The notes under the pieces are model-generated. The model was given only the letters and a program-made list of their open reading frames with translations. It was not told the origin of the DNA and searched no databases. Below are positions 8,802 to 18,035 of a stretch of DNA of 58,026 nucleotides, in pieces (positions within the stretch are counted from its first letter, which is position 1; each line of letters begins with the position of its first letter). Location of the stretch: contig PEBX01000009.1 of the NCBI GenBank assembly GCA_003050645.1, positions 1-58,026 on the forward strand. The letters are read 5' to 3'. This DNA comes from Candidatus Carbonibacillus altaicus (GTDB lineage Bacteria > Bacillota > Bacilli > Thermicanales > DSM-22653). The translations under genes were made by a program, and so were the position numbers.

Positions 8802-9488
8802 TTAGCCCTCCATCAAAGCAGTTTTCACCTCTGCTGCTTCTTTCGGTAGACGATTCAGTCGGATCTCCAGCCAGCGCACGAAGTAACTTAAGGGAATGGT
8901 GATGAGGAGATAAAAAAGGGCGACGAGCGTATAGGCGGGAAGCGTCTTAAAGGAGCTGCTGGCAACGTGATCGCCCCAGTACATGAGGTCGAGCCCGGCA
9001 AAAAGACTTAAGATGGAGGAGTTTTTGACGAGATTTAAAAATTGATTGCCAAGCGGTGGAATGACGATCTTGATTGCCTGCGGTAAAATGATGTAGCGCA
9101 TCGTCTGCAGATAGGTAAGCCCGGTGGAACGCCCGGCTTCCATCTGTCCCTTCGGTACCGACTGAATACCGGCGCGCATCGCCTCGGCGATAAAGGCCGA
9201 CGTGTAAAACGTAAGCCCCAGCGTTCCGGCGACAAAACCGCTTAAGTTGAGGCCGAAAGCGTTCATCCCGTGGAAGAAAAAGAAGGCCACGATGAGAAGT
9301 GGGATATTCCGTAAAAACTCCGTATACATGCGCCCCAAGATGTTTAACGGGACAAACGGAACGATACGAAAGACGGCGATCACGACGCCAATGGCAAAAC
9401 TACCGATGAGCGCAAGCAGGCTCGCTTCAAGTGTCGTCAAAAGCCCTCTTAAAAAGTCCGGATAATAATTTAAAAGCAGCGAGAGCAC
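8802..9488 (-). CDS. Polar amino acid ABC transporter permease (first subunit)
   Basis: The 228-residue protein starts at GTG after a strong AAAGGAGG. It carries the EFLRNIPLL motif and the EAA loop (AGRSTGLTYLQTMRYIILPQ) of the HisM/GlnP-type family and about five membrane helices. It is separated from the upstream receptor gene by 93 bases that contain a terminator-like hairpin, so its expression probably depends on read-through. Confidence 0.9.
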   Translation of the reverse strand: MLSLLLNYYPDFLRGLLTTLEASLLALIGSFAIGVVIAVFRIVPFVPLNILGRMYTEFLRNIPLLIVAFFFFHGMNAFGLNLSGFVAGTLGLTFYTSAFIAEAMRAGIQSVPKGQMEAGRSTGLTYLQTMRYIILPQAIKIVIPPLGNQFLNLVKNSSILSLFAGLDLMYWGDHVASSSFKTLPAYTLVALFYLLITIPLSYFVRWLEIRLNRLPKEAAEVKTALMEG

Positions 9489-9510
9489 GGCGCTTCCTCC
9501 TTTAAAGTAG

Positions 9511-9542
9511 AAAAAGGGTCATCGCAATATATTTGATGACCC
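9511..9542 (-). terminator. Terminator-like hairpin between receptor and permease genes
   Basis: In the minus-strand direction GGGTCATC and GATGACCC form an 8-bp perfect stem with an 11-base loop, followed by five T residues. It sits just after the receptor stop codon and before the permease ribosome binding site. Partial termination here would give more receptor than permease, as is usual for such operons. Confidence 0.75.
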
Positions 9543-9581
9543 CGCTTCGGTCAGACTGTACCTAGGCCAGACGACATGTGA

Positions 9582-10394
9582 TTATTGATTGGCCGGTGGT
9601 TCTTCGTTAAACCATTTCATGTACAGTTCGCGATACTCGCCGCTGTCTTTGAGCTCTTTCAAAAAGTCATTGACATAATTGACGAACGTTTCATCGCCCT
9701 TGCGTATACCGATGCCGTACGGTTCGTCCGTGAACAGTCCGCCGACTAAGACGTAGTTCGGATCTTCTTGATGCATCCCCATGAGGATGACGTTGTCGGT
9801 GGTGAGGGCATCGCCTTTATTGGAACGAAGGGCAGCGAAGGCTTGCGCGTAATCGGGGTATTCCAGCACATCAGCTTGCGGCGCTTTTTCACGGATATTT
9901 TTTACCGAAGTGGAACCTTTTACGCCGATCACTTTTTTACCGGCGAGATCATCGATCCCTTTGATCGGCGAGTCTTTGTGCACGAGGAGCGACTGTCCGG
10001 CGTGATAGTAGACATCGGAAAAGTCAATCTCCTGTTTGCGCTCATCGGTGATGGTCATGGTGGCGATGATGATGTCAATGTCACCGTTTTTGAGCATTGG
10101 AATACGCGTCGAGGAAGTGACTTCTTTCAGCTCGATCTTGTTTTCATCACCGAGAATTTTTTTGGCGAGGGCCTTGGCGATATCGACATCGAATCCTTCG
10201 ACCTGTCCCGTATTCGGATCTTTGTACCCGAACAGGCGGGTATCGTACTTCACACCGGCGATAAGTTTATCGCGCTGTTTAATCTGGTCGAGCGTGCTTG
10301 TGCCTGTTTCCTTGTTCGAGGCGCAAGCGCCAAGGGTAAAGAGAAGGGCAAATAGAAGTGTGAGAAGACCGACGTGTTTCAAGCGAAATTGCAT
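9582..10394 (-). CDS. Amino acid ABC transporter substrate-binding lipoprotein
   Basis: The preferred ATG at 10394 sits after AAGGAGG with six bases between; longer starts have no ribosome binding site. The 270-residue product has a lipoprotein signal ending in LFTLGAC, then an SBP_bac_3 domain. Typical elements are LIAGVKYDTRLFGYKDP at the start, GFDVDIAKALAKKILGD, and the Arg/Asp-containing ATMTITDERKQEIDFSDVYY. These contact alpha-amino and carboxyl groups in the family. It resembles glutamate/aspartate/glutamine receptors; the exact ligand cannot be told. Confidence 0.9.
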   Translation of the reverse strand: MQFRLKHVGLLTLLFALLFTLGACASNKETGTSTLDQIKQRDKLIAGVKYDTRLFGYKDPNTGQVEGFDVDIAKALAKKILGDENKIELKEVTSSTRIPMLKNGDIDIIIATMTITDERKQEIDFSDVYYHAGQSLLVHKDSPIKGIDDLAGKKVIGVKGSTSVKNIREKAPQADVLEYPDYAQAFAALRSNKGDALTTDNVILMGMHQEDPNYVLVGGLFTDEPYGIGIRKGDETFVNYVNDFLKELKDSGEYRELYMKWFNEEPPANQ

Positions 10395-10618
10395 CAACAT
10401 CCTCCTTTTTTGTCGGGCATACACCGCGTATTTAGCAGGTGTCCCTTTTACTTCTCATGCTTTGATGTGATGATCTATAGTCAAACAGCGCAGGGCGCTG
10501 TTAATACCCATTGCAAGTCTGGCATCCACTTGTTAGGTGTTTGTACACGCATAAAAGGAGGCAGGTTGCCATGAGTATACTTCACGGCGCATACATACTT
10601 CATACATGATGCGCGCTC

Positions 10619-11347
10619 TTAGTGGCTGAGGATTCGTTTTAAAAACATCTGCGCCCGTTCTTCGCGCGGGTTTTTGAAAAAAACGTCAGGTGTTGATTCT
10701 TCGATTATTTCCCCTTGATCCATGAAAATGATGCGGTCGGCGACTTCCCGGGCAAATCCCATCTCGTGGGTGACGACGACCATGGTCATCCCTTCCCGGG
10801 CCAGCGTCTTCATGACGTCCAGCACTTCACCGATCATCTCCGGATCAAGCGCACTCGTCGGTTCATCGAAGAGCATGGCTTTGGGTCGCATCGCGAGACC
10901 TCGGGCGATGGCCACGCGCTGCTGCTGTCCGCCTGAGAGCTGAGAGGGGTAGGCGTTGATTTTTTCCAGGATACCGACTTTTTCTAGATACTCCCGGGCA
11001 ATTTTTTCGGCTTCCTGGCGGGAGAGGCCGAGCACTTTCATCGGTGCGAGAATGATATTTTCCAGCACCGTTTTGTGCGGGTAGAGGTTAAAGTGTTGAA
11101 ACACCATACCGATATTCCGGCGCAGTTTGTTGAGATCGGTGCCTTTAGCGTTTACCTGCACCCCGTCGACGATGAGCTTGCCGCTCGTGATCGTCTCCAG
11201 ACCGTTGATCGTTCGAAGCAGTGTGCTTTTGCCCGAGCCGGAAGGTCCGATGATCACGACGACTTCGCCCGTTTCGATATGCAGATTGATGTTTTTCAAG
11301 ACATGAAAGGTGCCGAAGTATTTGTTGACCTTTTCAAAAGTAATCAT
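10619..11347 (-). CDS. Amino acid ABC transporter ATPase (GlnQ-like)
   Basis: The start at 11347 follows TGAGGAGGA. Upstream in-frame codons would translate a repetitive intergenic tract. The 242-residue protein has Walker A (GPSGSGKST), the Q-loop region ([11 protein letters not shown]), signature LSGGQQQR, Walker B ([14 protein letters not shown]) and a switch His in [10 protein letters not shown], all intact. It is the first gene of the four-gene minus-strand operon and energises the two permeases downstream. Confidence 0.93.
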   Translation of the reverse strand: MITFEKVNKYFGTFHVLKNINLHIETGEVVVIIGPSGSGKSTLLRTINGLETITSGKLIVDGVQVNAKGTDLNKLRRNIGMVFQHFNLYPHKTVLENIILAPMKVLGLSRQEAEKIAREYLEKVGILEKINAYPSQLSGGQQQRVAIARGLAMRPKAMLFDEPTSALDPEMIGEVLDVMKTLAREGMTMVVVTHEMGFAREVADRIIFMDQGEIIEESTPDVFFKNPREERAQMFLKRILSH

Positions 11348-11370
11348 AAAATCCTCCTCAATGCGCCAGC

Positions 11371-11490
11371 GAGAACATACAATCAAAGAGCAAGAACATA
11401 CGATCAAAAAGAAGAACACGCGGTCAAAAGGAAGACCATGCGATCACGAAGAAAGAACGTGCGTTCACAAAAAGAAGAACATGCACCTCT
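11371..11490. repeat. 20-22-nt degenerate tandem repeat, six copies
   Basis: Units of the form AGAACATACGATCAAAAAGA follow each other with periods of 21, 20, 20, 21 and 22. They occupy the promoter-side gap of the amino acid transporter operon. A separate pair of AAGCGCTTTTT units lies at about 11546-11569. Confidence 0.85.
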
Positions 11491-11601
11491 GAGAGATCAT
11501 GGGGAAAAAAGGAAATAGATGAAAAATTGCAAGCACTGCAAGCGCTTTTTAAGCGCTTTTTATGGTAGCTATTCTATAACATGCCCGGCCCGATTGCAAC
11601 T

Positions 11602-12960
11602 CTATAAACATGCATTTTGTAGTCGGTTATGAACACGCTGCATAAATAGTAAAAATTGCTGTGTGGTCGTCTCTAACCAGCGGGCATCGACCGGGGCGTA
11701 CATCTCAAGCAATCGGTGCTCGTGTTGCGTCGTTTTTCGATCGGCGTGGTAAGCAGCATTTTCAAAAACAGTCGTGGAAAGGCTCCGGATGAGCGCCGGG
11801 AGCGCATCGCCCAGCGTTCCGAATTCAAGCGTGGCTGCAAATAGACTAAGATGCGGATGGTTTGCTTGCCGGTAAGCGTACATATACTCGATCATGTCTC
11901 CGTTAATGGCATAAAAGGACTCTCCCGTCGTCTCGACGACATGTGGATAGGAAAAATGTTGCTGCCACCTCTCCCGTGTTTGTGGGTCCCTTGATGCGCG
12001 TACCACCTGCATCAACCCGCGCGGACCGTAGCCGGTGTGCAGATCAAGCCAGACGATGTATTGGTAGCGGCTAAAAAGACATTTTATGACGTCCATCATC
12101 CACACCGTTTCCGGTTCGTATACCGTACCGCCGTAATAAGGTCCTTCCGGATCGGTGAACTGTCCCAAGGTGAGTGCGCGTTCGATGCGTCCGGGTGCCG
12201 CACGGTGCAGGCGGAGGAGTGCTTGCAGTAGTTGTCCGTAGAAGTATCCTTTGCCGGACCGTGCCGGAGCCGGGTGTAGCAGGTTTTTCAGGGCATCGTA
12301 ATCCGGATTGTATAGCGTCTCCCGATCCTGCCAATCGATCACAAAGTTGCGGTTTAGGTCGACGTTTCGAGCATTGGCTTTGCGCCGGTTCAGCATGCCC
12401 CAGGGGTTGATGCCGTGGATGAGCACGAGATCAAACGGCGGTTTAAACGATGGCTTTTGTGATGGATCGATCGTATGAGACGGATCATACAGTCGAAACG
12501 AATCATGCGGCCCGGTCGAATACGGTATTTGGGATGGATTATAAAATGAACGAATATAGCGGTCGATCAGGTGGGCCCCGACATATCCTTCGATACCGTG
12601 CAGTCCGGTGCTTAAAACGAGGAGCGGAAGCGTTACCTCTTCTATGGTCGGTTCTTTTGTGGTCGGCTCTGTCAGATGTTCACTGTCGGGTACCTGACCT
12701 GTTACATGTGCATACGCAGGCAAGCGAGTGGTAGTGTGAACGGATGCGTGATCGGGCGCACGGCCTGACGTGTGCCCTGCCCAGATCAGATCACTCGTAA
12801 GCGATACTTTGTCTTCTCGGTTTTCTTGCAGGGAAAGTTCTTGTCGTTTCAGTACGACGGAAGGCCAGAACATGTTGAACAAACCTTCGTAAGATAAAAA
12901 CCGCTCCCGTGATGCTCTGTAGTCGATTAATAGCGTGTGAGCCGCAGATGTACGGTTCAT
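11602..12960 (-). CDS. DUF2817 (M14-like) zinc carboxypeptidase family protein
   Basis: The core motifs are STGLHGIEGYVGAHL (zinc His and Glu) and HGINPWGMLNRRKANARNVD followed by LNRNF. A second zinc His lies in WLDLHTGYGPRGL. This is the DUF2817 pattern, related to carboxypeptidase A/aspartoacylase folds. The ATG at 12960 (452 residues) is chosen, but its ribosome binding site is weak; a GTG at 13005 is also in frame. About 50 residues (near 90-135) between the first strand and the zinc motif are low in complexity and rich in Thr, His and Pro, and include an in-frame duplication. Substrates of the family are unknown; peptide or amide hydrolysis is expected. Confidence 0.75.
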   Translation of the reverse strand: MNRTSAAHTLLIDYRASRERFLSYEGLFNMFWPSVVLKRQELSLQENREDKVSLTSDLIWAGHTSGRAPDHASVHTTTRLPAYAHVTGQVPDSEHLTEPTTKEPTIEEVTLPLLVLSTGLHGIEGYVGAHLIDRYIRSFYNPSQIPYSTGPHDSFRLYDPSHTIDPSQKPSFKPPFDLVLIHGINPWGMLNRRKANARNVDLNRNFVIDWQDRETLYNPDYDALKNLLHPAPARSGKGYFYGQLLQALLRLHRAAPGRIERALTLGQFTDPEGPYYGGTVYEPETVWMMDVIKCLFSRYQYIVWLDLHTGYGPRGLMQVVRASRDPQTRERWQQHFSYPHVVETTGESFYAINGDMIEYMYAYRQANHPHLSLFAATLEFGTLGDALPALIRSLSTTVFENAAYHADRKTTQHEHRLLEMYAPVDARWLETTTQQFLLFMQRVHNRLQNACL

Positions 12961-13045
12961 GAACTGCACCAGCCTTGTCCTAAAATTACATTCTGCAAAC
13001 GACACCTAATATATTTTATAAGCTCTGGTTTAGAAGATATCATTG

Positions 13046-14482
13046 TTATGGCCCGTAGCCAAACTGGATGGCCAGCAGCAAAAAGCCCATCGTCAGTACG
13101 AAGACGACGAGTTGAATGCCCAAGGTCCAGCGCAACCAGCTGGAAAAACGCACCGAGGCTAGGCTGAGCGCAATGAGCAGCGCCGGATTGGTTGGATAAA
13201 GCAGGTGACTGAAACCGTCTCCAAAGTTGAAGGCCAGTACGACGCTTTGCCGTGTGAGCCCCAGCAGATCGCCAATCTGAGAGAGCAGGGGAATGACGAG
13301 AAACGCCTTGGCCGTGGCCGAAGGTATAAAAAATTGCAGAATAAATACCAGCACATACATATAAGCACCGGCCAAAAGCGCGGAGAGGTCCTGTGTGTAA
13401 CGGCTCAGCTCGTATAAAAGCGTATCCATAATGCCACCAGATGTAATCACCTGCTTTACGCTCATGGCCAGGATGATAAGGATAACCGAAGGTGCAATGC
13501 CCAACACGCCCTCGCCGAAAAGGCGAACGATGCGTTTGAGCGGCATGTCGTTTTGTCCGGCTACGATGACGGCAATTACAACAAAAAAGAGAGCAATGAT
13601 AGGCATTGTATAATCGCCGAGACCGACAAAGGGGAAAAAGGACATCATCAAAAGAAGCAAAACAAAACCGATGCCCATCGTTCCCAGTCCGCGTACATGG
13701 TGAATATCGGAGAGCGCTTCCTGTAAGTCGGCCGTGGATAAAGATTCGTTCTGGCTGCTATGTTCGGCGTCCAGCCGTCTGGCATAACGGATAAGAAACC
13801 ACAAAAGTAAAAAATATACGACGATGAAAATAAAAATTCGGTAAGCAATCCCCGAAAACAGCGGAATACCGGACAGCTGCTGGGCGATACCGATGGTGAA
13901 AGGATTGAAGATCGCAGCAGAAAAACCAAAACCGGTCGGCAAAAGGCTGAGCCCGAGTCCCATCATGGCATTCCAGCCAAGACGACGGCTGATCATGACC
14001 ATAAGCGGAATGAGGGGGATGACCTCTTCGAAAATACCGAAGACTGCCCCGAGAAGCATAAAGAACAGTGTAAACATGGCGATGAGTCTGTATTTACTGT
14101 TTAAAAAAGCGCTGCTTAAACGCACCGCGACAGCTTCTAGACTGCGCGTGGCATCAAGCAGCGCAAAAGACCCGCCGACGAGAAGGATAAAGGCGATGAT
14201 TACGATGGCGATGAGACCATCGGACGAGGAAAACACTTCAAAAGGCGCGGTCAGCCAGCGATACACCGGATAATGATAATCTGGCGTGAGGTGGAACGAG
14301 CCCGGGATGATCGTCTCCCTACCATTGACGAGCGTGCGTTCATATTGTCCTGCCGGAACCCATTGCGTAAGCAGCCCGCCCAGGATGATCATCGCTATAA
14401 GAATCAACACCGATTGTAAAAACACAGTTTTGCTGATACGAATGCCAAACTCAGTCGGCGGCGCGGATCTCTGTGTGCTCAT
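13046..14482 (-). CDS. YfcC/DcuC-family membrane carrier
   Basis: The ATG at 14482 is placed eight bases after AGAAAGGA, giving 478 residues. The protein has about twelve hydrophobic segments. Family signatures include the periplasmic TQWVPAGQYER segment after the first helix, EEVIPLIPLMV, and FSAAIFNPFTIGIAQQLSGI. YfcC-like proteins belong to the DcuC/ArsB superfamily and are usually annotated as C4-dicarboxylate or basic amino acid carriers, but substrates are poorly established. The adjacent peptidase gene on the same strand hints at amino acid or peptide use. Confidence 0.8.
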   Translation of the reverse strand: MSTQRSAPPTEFGIRISKTVFLQSVLILIAMIILGGLLTQWVPAGQYERTLVNGRETIIPGSFHLTPDYHYPVYRWLTAPFEVFSSSDGLIAIVIIAFILLVGGSFALLDATRSLEAVAVRLSSAFLNSKYRLIAMFTLFFMLLGAVFGIFEEVIPLIPLMVMISRRLGWNAMMGLGLSLLPTGFGFSAAIFNPFTIGIAQQLSGIPLFSGIAYRIFIFIVVYFLLLWFLIRYARRLDAEHSSQNESLSTADLQEALSDIHHVRGLGTMGIGFVLLLLMMSFFPFVGLGDYTMPIIALFFVVIAVIVAGQNDMPLKRIVRLFGEGVLGIAPSVILIILAMSVKQVITSGGIMDTLLYELSRYTQDLSALLAGAYMYVLVFILQFFIPSATAKAFLVIPLLSQIGDLLGLTRQSVVLAFNFGDGFSHLLYPTNPALLIALSLASVRFSSWLRWTLGIQLVVFVLTMGFLLLAIQFGYGP

Positions 14483-14563
14483 AGGCACGATCCTTTCTGG
14501 AAAATGTATTGTTTAGGTTATATCCTCGTTTAGACTATTTCACTTTTTTATAGAGCGCATGAC

Positions 14564-14659
14564 GTTTATATTCAGTCAGTGCACTAAGTTTATATCCAAT
14601 CAGTGCATAAAATTTATATTTAATGCTGCATAGAGTTTATATTCGGCGAGTGAATAAAA
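14564..14659. repeat. 23-24-nt tandem repeat, four copies
   Basis: Units begin GTTTATATTCAGTCAGTGCA, with decreasing similarity across four copies (periods 24, 24, 23). The array lies between the YfcC carrier start and the spermidine synthase end. Confidence 0.8.
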
Positions 14660-14737
14660 CTTGATTCCGTCATGCAATAGAAGTAGGCAGTGAATCAATT
14701 TCTGTTTTAAACTAGGGGTTCTTCCGAAATCGTTCTT

Positions 14738-15592
14738 TTAAACGCTGAAGAGTGCTTGCGCAAACATATTCGGAACGGCGAGCGATCCGCGTAGGATGGC
14801 ATCGTTAACGAAGCGAGTGCTGATACCGGGATCTAGAGGGCGCAGCATATCGTAGCGCTTGCTGGCCAGGGTAAACATCCACCAGCCGCTCGGATAAGCC
14901 GGTACCGTTGAGAAATACGGATAGACGATGGGGAAGAGACTCTTTAAAGAACTATGGGTTCGCTTACACACATCGATGTGATGAATCGGTGAGTCGCTCT
15001 GGGCAGCCATAACACCGTCGGCACGCAGAGCGCGTTCTAAAGCGGCGTAAAACGGATGCTCAAAGAGGACGGTCGCAGGTCCTACGGGATCGGCCGCATC
15101 GACGATAATGACATCATAGGCGGCCTCTTTCCGGCCGACGAATAGAGCACCGTCTTCAAAATATATGTGTAACCTGTCATCCGGCGGGGCGGCGACTTCC
15201 GGTAAATAGGTGCGACTCGCTTCGACGACACGCGCGTCGATTTCGACCATATCAACGCGCCGTACGAACGGATACTTTAGCACTTCGCGGGCCACGCCTA
15301 GATCGCCCCCGCCGACAATGAGTACGTCTTCTGCTTTAGGATGAAAGGCGAGCGGCATGTGTGAGATCATTTCGTTATAAATAAAACCTTCTTTTTCCGT
15401 CGTCTGTACGATGCCGTCCAGGATGAGCGCGCGACCAAATAGGACCGTGTCCACGATCATGATATGCTGATACGGAGACCTTTCCTCGTAGAGGACTTCT
15501 TTGATCTCCAGCGATGTCCGTAAGCCCTTTTCTTGATCGGTGAGATAGAGCTTCCCTTCGTGCGTCGTCAGATATGGATGCTTGTTAGCCAT
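14738..15592 (-). CDS. speE: Spermidine synthase (polyamine aminopropyltransferase)
   Basis: The ATG at 15592 follows AAGGAGG by five bases, giving 284 residues, the usual SpeE size. Motifs are YQHIMIVDT, ALILDGIVQTTEKEGFIYNE (putrescine site), and the methyltransferase-like LIVGGGDLGVAREVLK, which binds decarboxylated S-adenosylmethionine. The catalytic-site region VIIVDAADPVGPATVLFEHP follows; the first Asp is the general base. The enzyme transfers aminopropyl to putrescine. No speD or speB is nearby. The immediate 5' region contains the two-repeat CRISPR-like array, oriented toward this gene. Confidence 0.93.
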   Translation of the reverse strand: MANKHPYLTTHEGKLYLTDQEKGLRTSLEIKEVLYEERSPYQHIMIVDTVLFGRALILDGIVQTTEKEGFIYNEMISHMPLAFHPKAEDVLIVGGGDLGVAREVLKYPFVRRVDMVEIDARVVEASRTYLPEVAAPPDDRLHIYFEDGALFVGRKEAAYDVIIVDAADPVGPATVLFEHPFYAALERALRADGVMAAQSDSPIHHIDVCKRTHSSLKSLFPIVYPYFSTVPAYPSGWWMFTLASKRYDMLRPLDPGISTRFVNDAILRGSLAVPNMFAQALFSV

Positions 15593-15627
15593 TTTAACCT
15601 CCTTGTATGAAGTGTGATGAACAACCG

Positions 15628-15723
15628 GTTTCATTGTAACATAGGTGTGGAGGCAAGTTCGTCTCATCGATTTAAAAAAGACGGCGCAGCCTTGTTTCAT
15701 TGTAACATAGGTGTGGAGGCAAG
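15628..15723 (-). CRISPR. Mini-CRISPR: two 30-nt repeats and one 36-nt spacer
   Basis: A perfect 30-nt direct repeat occurs at 15628-15657 and 15694-15723, separated by a unique 36-nt spacer (15658-15693). Read on the minus strand, the repeat begins CTTGCCTCC and ends ACAATGAAAC. The GAAAC end is typical of type I/III CRISPR repeats, whose last eight bases become the crRNA 5' tag. It lies 384 bases from the start of the type III effector operon, transcribed the opposite way. Unlike other repeats in this window, the interval between copies is not itself repeated. The leader would be at 15724-15850; a weak TTGATC-18-TAAATA promoter can be drawn there. A chance 30-bp duplication is the alternative. 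Confidence 0.7.
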
Positions 15724-15956
15724 GCGAACATGTGACGGGGTCATGGGTCAATAACAACGACTTTAACCGAACAAAATTTTACTGATAAGAAGGAGTATTT
15801 ACAGTCTTCTTCACAAAAGATCAATGTATAGTTATATTCTGTAATAAATCAGTATATGTATGCAAAGTTCGTAAGTTAAGAAGTATCATGTGAAACGGGT
15901 CATGAAAAATGGATCATGAAAAGGCCGTTCATTGTAAAAAAAACTGGAATATTATG

Positions 15957-15984
15957 TTGCATACTGTAAAAAAATATGTATAAT
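15957..15984 (+). promoter_or_regulatory. Probable sigma-A promoter of the type III effector operon
   Basis: TTGCAT at 15957-15962 and TATAAT at 15979-15984 are separated by 16 bases in a very A/T-rich stretch, about 120 bases before the cmr1 start. There is no other strong candidate in the gap. The cmr1 ATG at 16108 has AGAGGTGA upstream. Confidence 0.65.
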
Positions 15985-16107
15985 TTGTATTATATAGAGA
16001 CATAAAAGTTTTTCCTAAGGAAAATATGAAGATTGGACAATGGATGAATTCAATCTGCTAAGTAGAACAGTATATATGAGATTGCATGAACAAGAGGTGA
16101 AAAATGT

Positions 16108-17079
16108 ATGAATTGTCCTCATAAGCCATTGTGCAAAGAGTGGAAGTTTAAAGCTCTTACAGACATTTGGACAGGGGATTTATCAGGGAGATCGGATCGT
16201 TTGATCATGACCGGATTGCTCGGTTCAATACGTTGGTGGTTTGAAGTGCTCGTTCGGGGATTAGAGGGATATGCATGCGACCCTACAGATAAGAGCCATC
16301 GATGTCCAAGCGAAAACGTTCAAGAAGCAACTGAAGCGGGTCACCATTGTGTGGTTTGTGAGTTGTTCGGATGTACCGGTTGGGGACGAAAGTTCCGCTT
16401 CGAAGTTTTAACGGAGAATAGAGAAATCCGTTCAAACCAGATCAAAGTGAATGAAACTTTTAGGTTACGCTTTACAGCGCTCCGTCCGATTCGGACAGAG
16501 GAGTGGGCGTTGATAGACCTTACGATGCGTTTGATTTCAGACTACGGAGCAATCGGCGGTAAAACAGTGTTTAAACCATCGGATCAAGAAGGAAGAAAAA
16601 ATAAACTTCATCATTCTGATTTTGGGCTTGTAGAACTTAAAGAAGATAGCGGTGTGGAACGCGTTTCAAAAGAGGAACTCACCGATTACATAAAAAGCGA
16701 CAAATGGAGAAAAGGTAACTTTGATGATTATTGGGCTTCGTTAAAGAATTTTTGGTTTGTGGAGAATCATTATCTAGCACGGAAAGATGATAAAGACAGT
16801 TCCTTTAATCGTGTCATCGGACGCCAAGAGCCGAAGAATAAAGCTAAAAGCTTGATTAGAGAGATTAAGGGAAGTAAATGGCTCTCTGGAAAGGAACGGG
16901 AAAGCAAAAAAGTTTTTAGTTTTAAAAAACCTAGTCGGACATACGGGTTTATTAAACGTGGTGTCATCGAATTTGATGATATGCAAAAAAGATTGATGGA
17001 CGTATGGGCTTCGGAGAGTTTTAGTAAAGATGATTTTAAAAAAGGTGAAGAAATAATTGAAGAAATATTTAAAAAATAA
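16108..17079 (+). CDS. cmr1: Type III CRISPR RAMP protein Cmr1
   Basis: The 323-residue protein opens the effector operon. TDIWTGDLSGRSDRLIMTGL and the following LGSIRWWFEVLVRGLEGYAC are characteristic of Cmr1, as is the CELFGCTGWGRKFRF segment with clustered cysteines near residue 90. In III-B/III-C complexes Cmr1 sits at the end of the backbone that contacts the 3' part of the crRNA. The C-terminal half is Lys-rich and poorly conserved. The gene ends 23 bases before the next RAMP gene. Confidence 0.85.
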   Translation: MNCPHKPLCKEWKFKALTDIWTGDLSGRSDRLIMTGLLGSIRWWFEVLVRGLEGYACDPTDKSHRCPSENVQEATEAGHHCVVCELFGCTGWGRKFRFEVLTENREIRSNQIKVNETFRLRFTALRPIRTEEWALIDLTMRLISDYGAIGGKTVFKPSDQEGRKNKLHHSDFGLVELKEDSGVERVSKEELTDYIKSDKWRKGNFDDYWASLKNFWFVENHYLARKDDKDSSFNRVIGRQEPKNKAKSLIREIKGSKWLSGKERESKKVFSFKKPSRTYGFIKRGVIEFDDMQKRLMDVWASESFSKDDFKKGEEIIEEIFKK

Positions 17080-17102
17080 GATTGTATGGGAGGGAAAGGT
17101 GA

Positions 17103-18029
17103 GTGAGTTTGTTCGATCATTATTGTTTTTCCGATAAATTATTAATAAAAGAGGGTAAAGAACTGGACGACGCACTTAAAAATAATAGTGCGGATGGTTT
17201 GCTCGTGGATTCTATAATACGGGTGCTGCGAAAAAATACGAAAAAAGAAGAAGTACGTAAAAATTATATGGAGAAAATAAAAAAAGTAGAAGCGTTTAAA
17301 CTACCGGAGGCATTAGAACTGGATCGACCTCCTCGAGTCTTGCGTCCTGGATGGATACTGATTGAAGTTCACTTCACCCTTATGACTCCATGGTATTCCA
17401 AAGACGACCGTCCGCTGCACCTCGTTGATAACCCCTTGCGTAAAGATCGTGTGTTCGGGGTTCCCTTTATGTCTGCTGCCGCTTGGAAAGGGTTACTGCG
17501 GTGGTCGTGCCGGATGCATGAGGGCATGATGAAGCATCTGGAGGCGCATGCGTTTAGTCTTAAAGAATGGAAAGATGAACCGTGGATTCTTCATCTCTTT
17601 GGAAACGAGAAAGAGGAAGAAAACATTTTTTCGCAAGGGGCTCTCTTTTTTTACCCAACTTGGTTTAGTAAAGTTGGTTACGAGCTGATCAACCCCCATT
17701 CAAGAGAGACCCGTGCCGGAACGAGTCCCATCCACTATGAAGTGGTGCCCAGTGAAACACCAGGCGTTTTACGCATCCTGTACGCCCCATTTCCAGGCCA
17801 GGTGGAAAAAGACAATATCGAACCCCTGGACACACTGGCATGGCTATTTCAATCAATTGAAGCGTTGCTCACCGTTTATGGTTTTTCAGCCAAACGGTCT
17901 ACAGGTTGGGGAAGAGCGAAGATAGACAATTGGAAACTGATCGCTCACAACGACATAAAGGATACGGCCACTGTGGACGAACGGAAGGCTTTCTTACAAA
18001 GCATTTATCCGATGGACCGAAGGGGGTGA
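17103..18029 (+). CDS. cmr6: Type III CRISPR RAMP protein, Cmr6-like
   Basis: The 308-residue protein starts at GTG after GGAGGG. A non-conserved N-terminal region (1-75) precedes a RAMP domain. Residues near 195 read ELINPHSRETRAGTSPIHYE, matching the Asn-Pro-His and Pro-(x)n-Val pattern of Cmr6, and the C-terminal Gly-rich loop is FSAKRSTGWGRAKI. Another hallmark is the hydrophobic FGVPFMSAAAWKGLLRWSC segment, the RAMP strand-helix that inserts into the neighbouring subunit. It lies between cmr1 and cas10, six bases before cas10. Confidence 0.7.
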   Translation: MSLFDHYCFSDKLLIKEGKELDDALKNNSADGLLVDSIIRVLRKNTKKEEVRKNYMEKIKKVEAFKLPEALELDRPPRVLRPGWILIEVHFTLMTPWYSKDDRPLHLVDNPLRKDRVFGVPFMSAAAWKGLLRWSCRMHEGMMKHLEAHAFSLKEWKDEPWILHLFGNEKEEENIFSQGALFFYPTWFSKVGYELINPHSRETRAGTSPIHYEVVPSETPGVLRILYAPFPGQVEKDNIEPLDTLAWLFQSIEALLTVYGFSAKRSTGWGRAKIDNWKLIAHNDIKDTATVDERKAFLQSIYPMDRRG

Positions 18030-18035
18030 CTATTT

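Noticed and set aside
11546-11569. AAGCGCTTTTT pair as a CcpA cre site
   Set aside because: The best alignment to the cre consensus has three mismatches including end positions, and the pair looks like another short duplication.
15592-15757. Longer spermidine synthase start with a repeated CLHTYVTMK peptide
   Set aside because: The repeated peptide is only the translation of the two CRISPR-like repeats. The ATG at 15592 has an ideal AAGGAGG and fits the family length.
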